Shown here piece after piece: positions 63,733-64,000 of a stretch of DNA of 64,000 bases. Position numbers and translations under genes: made by a program. This DNA is from Aliihoeflea sp. 2WW (GTDB lineage Bacteria > Pseudomonadota > Alphaproteobacteria > Rhizobiales > Rhizobiaceae), in contig NZ_AYOD01000044.1 of NCBI RefSeq assembly GCF_000497755.1, positions 1-64,000 of the forward strand, written 5' to 3'. Numbering within the stretch: position 1 is the first letter of the stretch; each line of letters opens with the position of its first letter. The notes under the pieces were generated by a model. That model was not told the origin of the DNA and searched no databases. It worked only from the letters and a program-made list of their open reading frames with translations.

Positions 63733-63928
63733 AGCGCCGTTTCAAGTCCGCCATGACTTCTTCGCCCGGTATCCCCTCGCCACGCTCAAGCTGTTCGATG
63801 CCGATGGCCAACTCGTCCTGCAGCGCGAGAATGCGGTGCACAACATGCAAGAGGTCTTCGCCCAATCGCTCCTGCAGATCAGGAGGAAGCTGCGCGGCGT
63901 CCTTGACGGCCAGTTCAAGCTTGGTCAT
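63722..63928 (-). CDS. Antitoxin of the ParE/RelE module
   Basis: The 68-residue acidic helical protein (MTKLELAVKDAAQLPPDLQE, ending EEVMADLKRRYGA) has the ParD-like/CopG-adjacent antitoxin form in which the C-terminal segment masks the toxin. GGAGAA lies just before the ATG. It precedes and overlaps the toxin gene, as expected for autoregulated modules. No separate operator can be judged because the window ends 72 bases upstream. Confidence 0.85.
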   Translation of the reverse strand: MTKLELAVKDAAQLPPDLQERLGEDLLHVVHRILALQDELAIGIEQLERGEGIPGEEVMADLKRRYGA

Positions 63929-64000
63929 CTCATTCTCCGGCTTTACGCCATTCTCGCCTTCTCCAATCCTTGCGTCAATGTGAGGACTTCGCCAAATCGC

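Overview
The window is GC-rich chromosomal DNA of an alphaproteobacterium, almost certainly order Hyphomicrobiales (Rhizobiales). The evidence is the cell-cycle regulator GcrA, a 5-aminolevulinate synthase (HemA), a class I lysyl-tRNA synthetase, a SAM-II riboswitch in front of metZ, a GlpSTPQUV glycerol transporter, and two gene orders typical of the group: murA-DUF2948-hisD-UPF0262-phosphatase-infA-maf-yacG-tRNA-Phe and argD-argF-hslO. The genus cannot be fixed from sequence reading alone.

Layout. 0-6.6 kb: a SAF-domain oxidoreductase, gpmI, a periplasmic PQQ-type sugar dehydrogenase with a small cytochrome c, and a berberine-bridge-type flavoprotein. 6.77-17.52 kb: a segment bounded by a perfect 24-bp direct repeat of the 3' end of a tRNA-Thr gene, which I read as an old integrative island. 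It holds a Flp-type pilin, small hypothetical genes, an AT-rich pocket, a compact tyrosine recombinase, a flavoprotein remnant, the glycerol ABC operon glpSTPQUV, transposase debris and a truncated integrase next to the tRNA. 17.6-24.7 kb: the conserved murA-to-yacG housekeeping block, tRNA-Phe and an L,D-transpeptidase. 24.6-30 kb: the three-gene N-acetylglutaminylglutamine amide (NAGGN) osmolyte operon with a divergent MarR regulator. 30-42.6 kb: hemA, an aminotransferase, mscL, a CrbS/CrbR-like transporter-kinase and response regulator pair, pyrD, a MATE exporter and a histone-deacetylase-like amidohydrolase. 42.7-48.3 kb: tRNA-Gly, a NaChBac-type sodium channel, a double-length dCTP deaminase, riboswitch-controlled metZ, a solo LuxR regulator, phoU and gcrA. 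48.3-53.2 kb: argD-argF-hslO, a lysozyme-inhibitor-like lipoprotein-size protein, small proteins and apaG. 53.3-64 kb: a CDP-alcohol phosphatidyltransferase, a membrane glycosyltransferase with a type-II-secretion-ATPase-like N-terminal domain, PPK2, a PhoR-like kinase coupled to a solute-binding protein, TerB, LysRS, an S24 repressor-protease coupled to a nuclease, and a ParDE-type toxin-antitoxin pair coupled to an HCCA-isomerase-like protein.

Functional themes. Osmotic adaptation recurs (NAGGN operon, MscL, sodium channel), which suggests a saline or fluctuating habitat. Phosphate/polyphosphate genes (phoU, PhoR-like kinase, PPK2) are scattered rather than in a pst cluster. Coding density is very high: six convergent gene pairs overlap at their 3' ends and three more abut exactly.

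The signals most worth follow-up are five GANTC (CcrM) sites within 151 bp upstream of gcrA, the tRNA-Thr island carrying the glycerol transporter, the glycosyltransferase with a possible c-di-GMP-binding N-terminus, the hairpin that hides the ribosome binding site of the L,D-transpeptidase gene, and a promoter followed at once by a terminator-like hairpin in front of argD. I did not find a clearly novel multi-gene defence or biosynthetic system.
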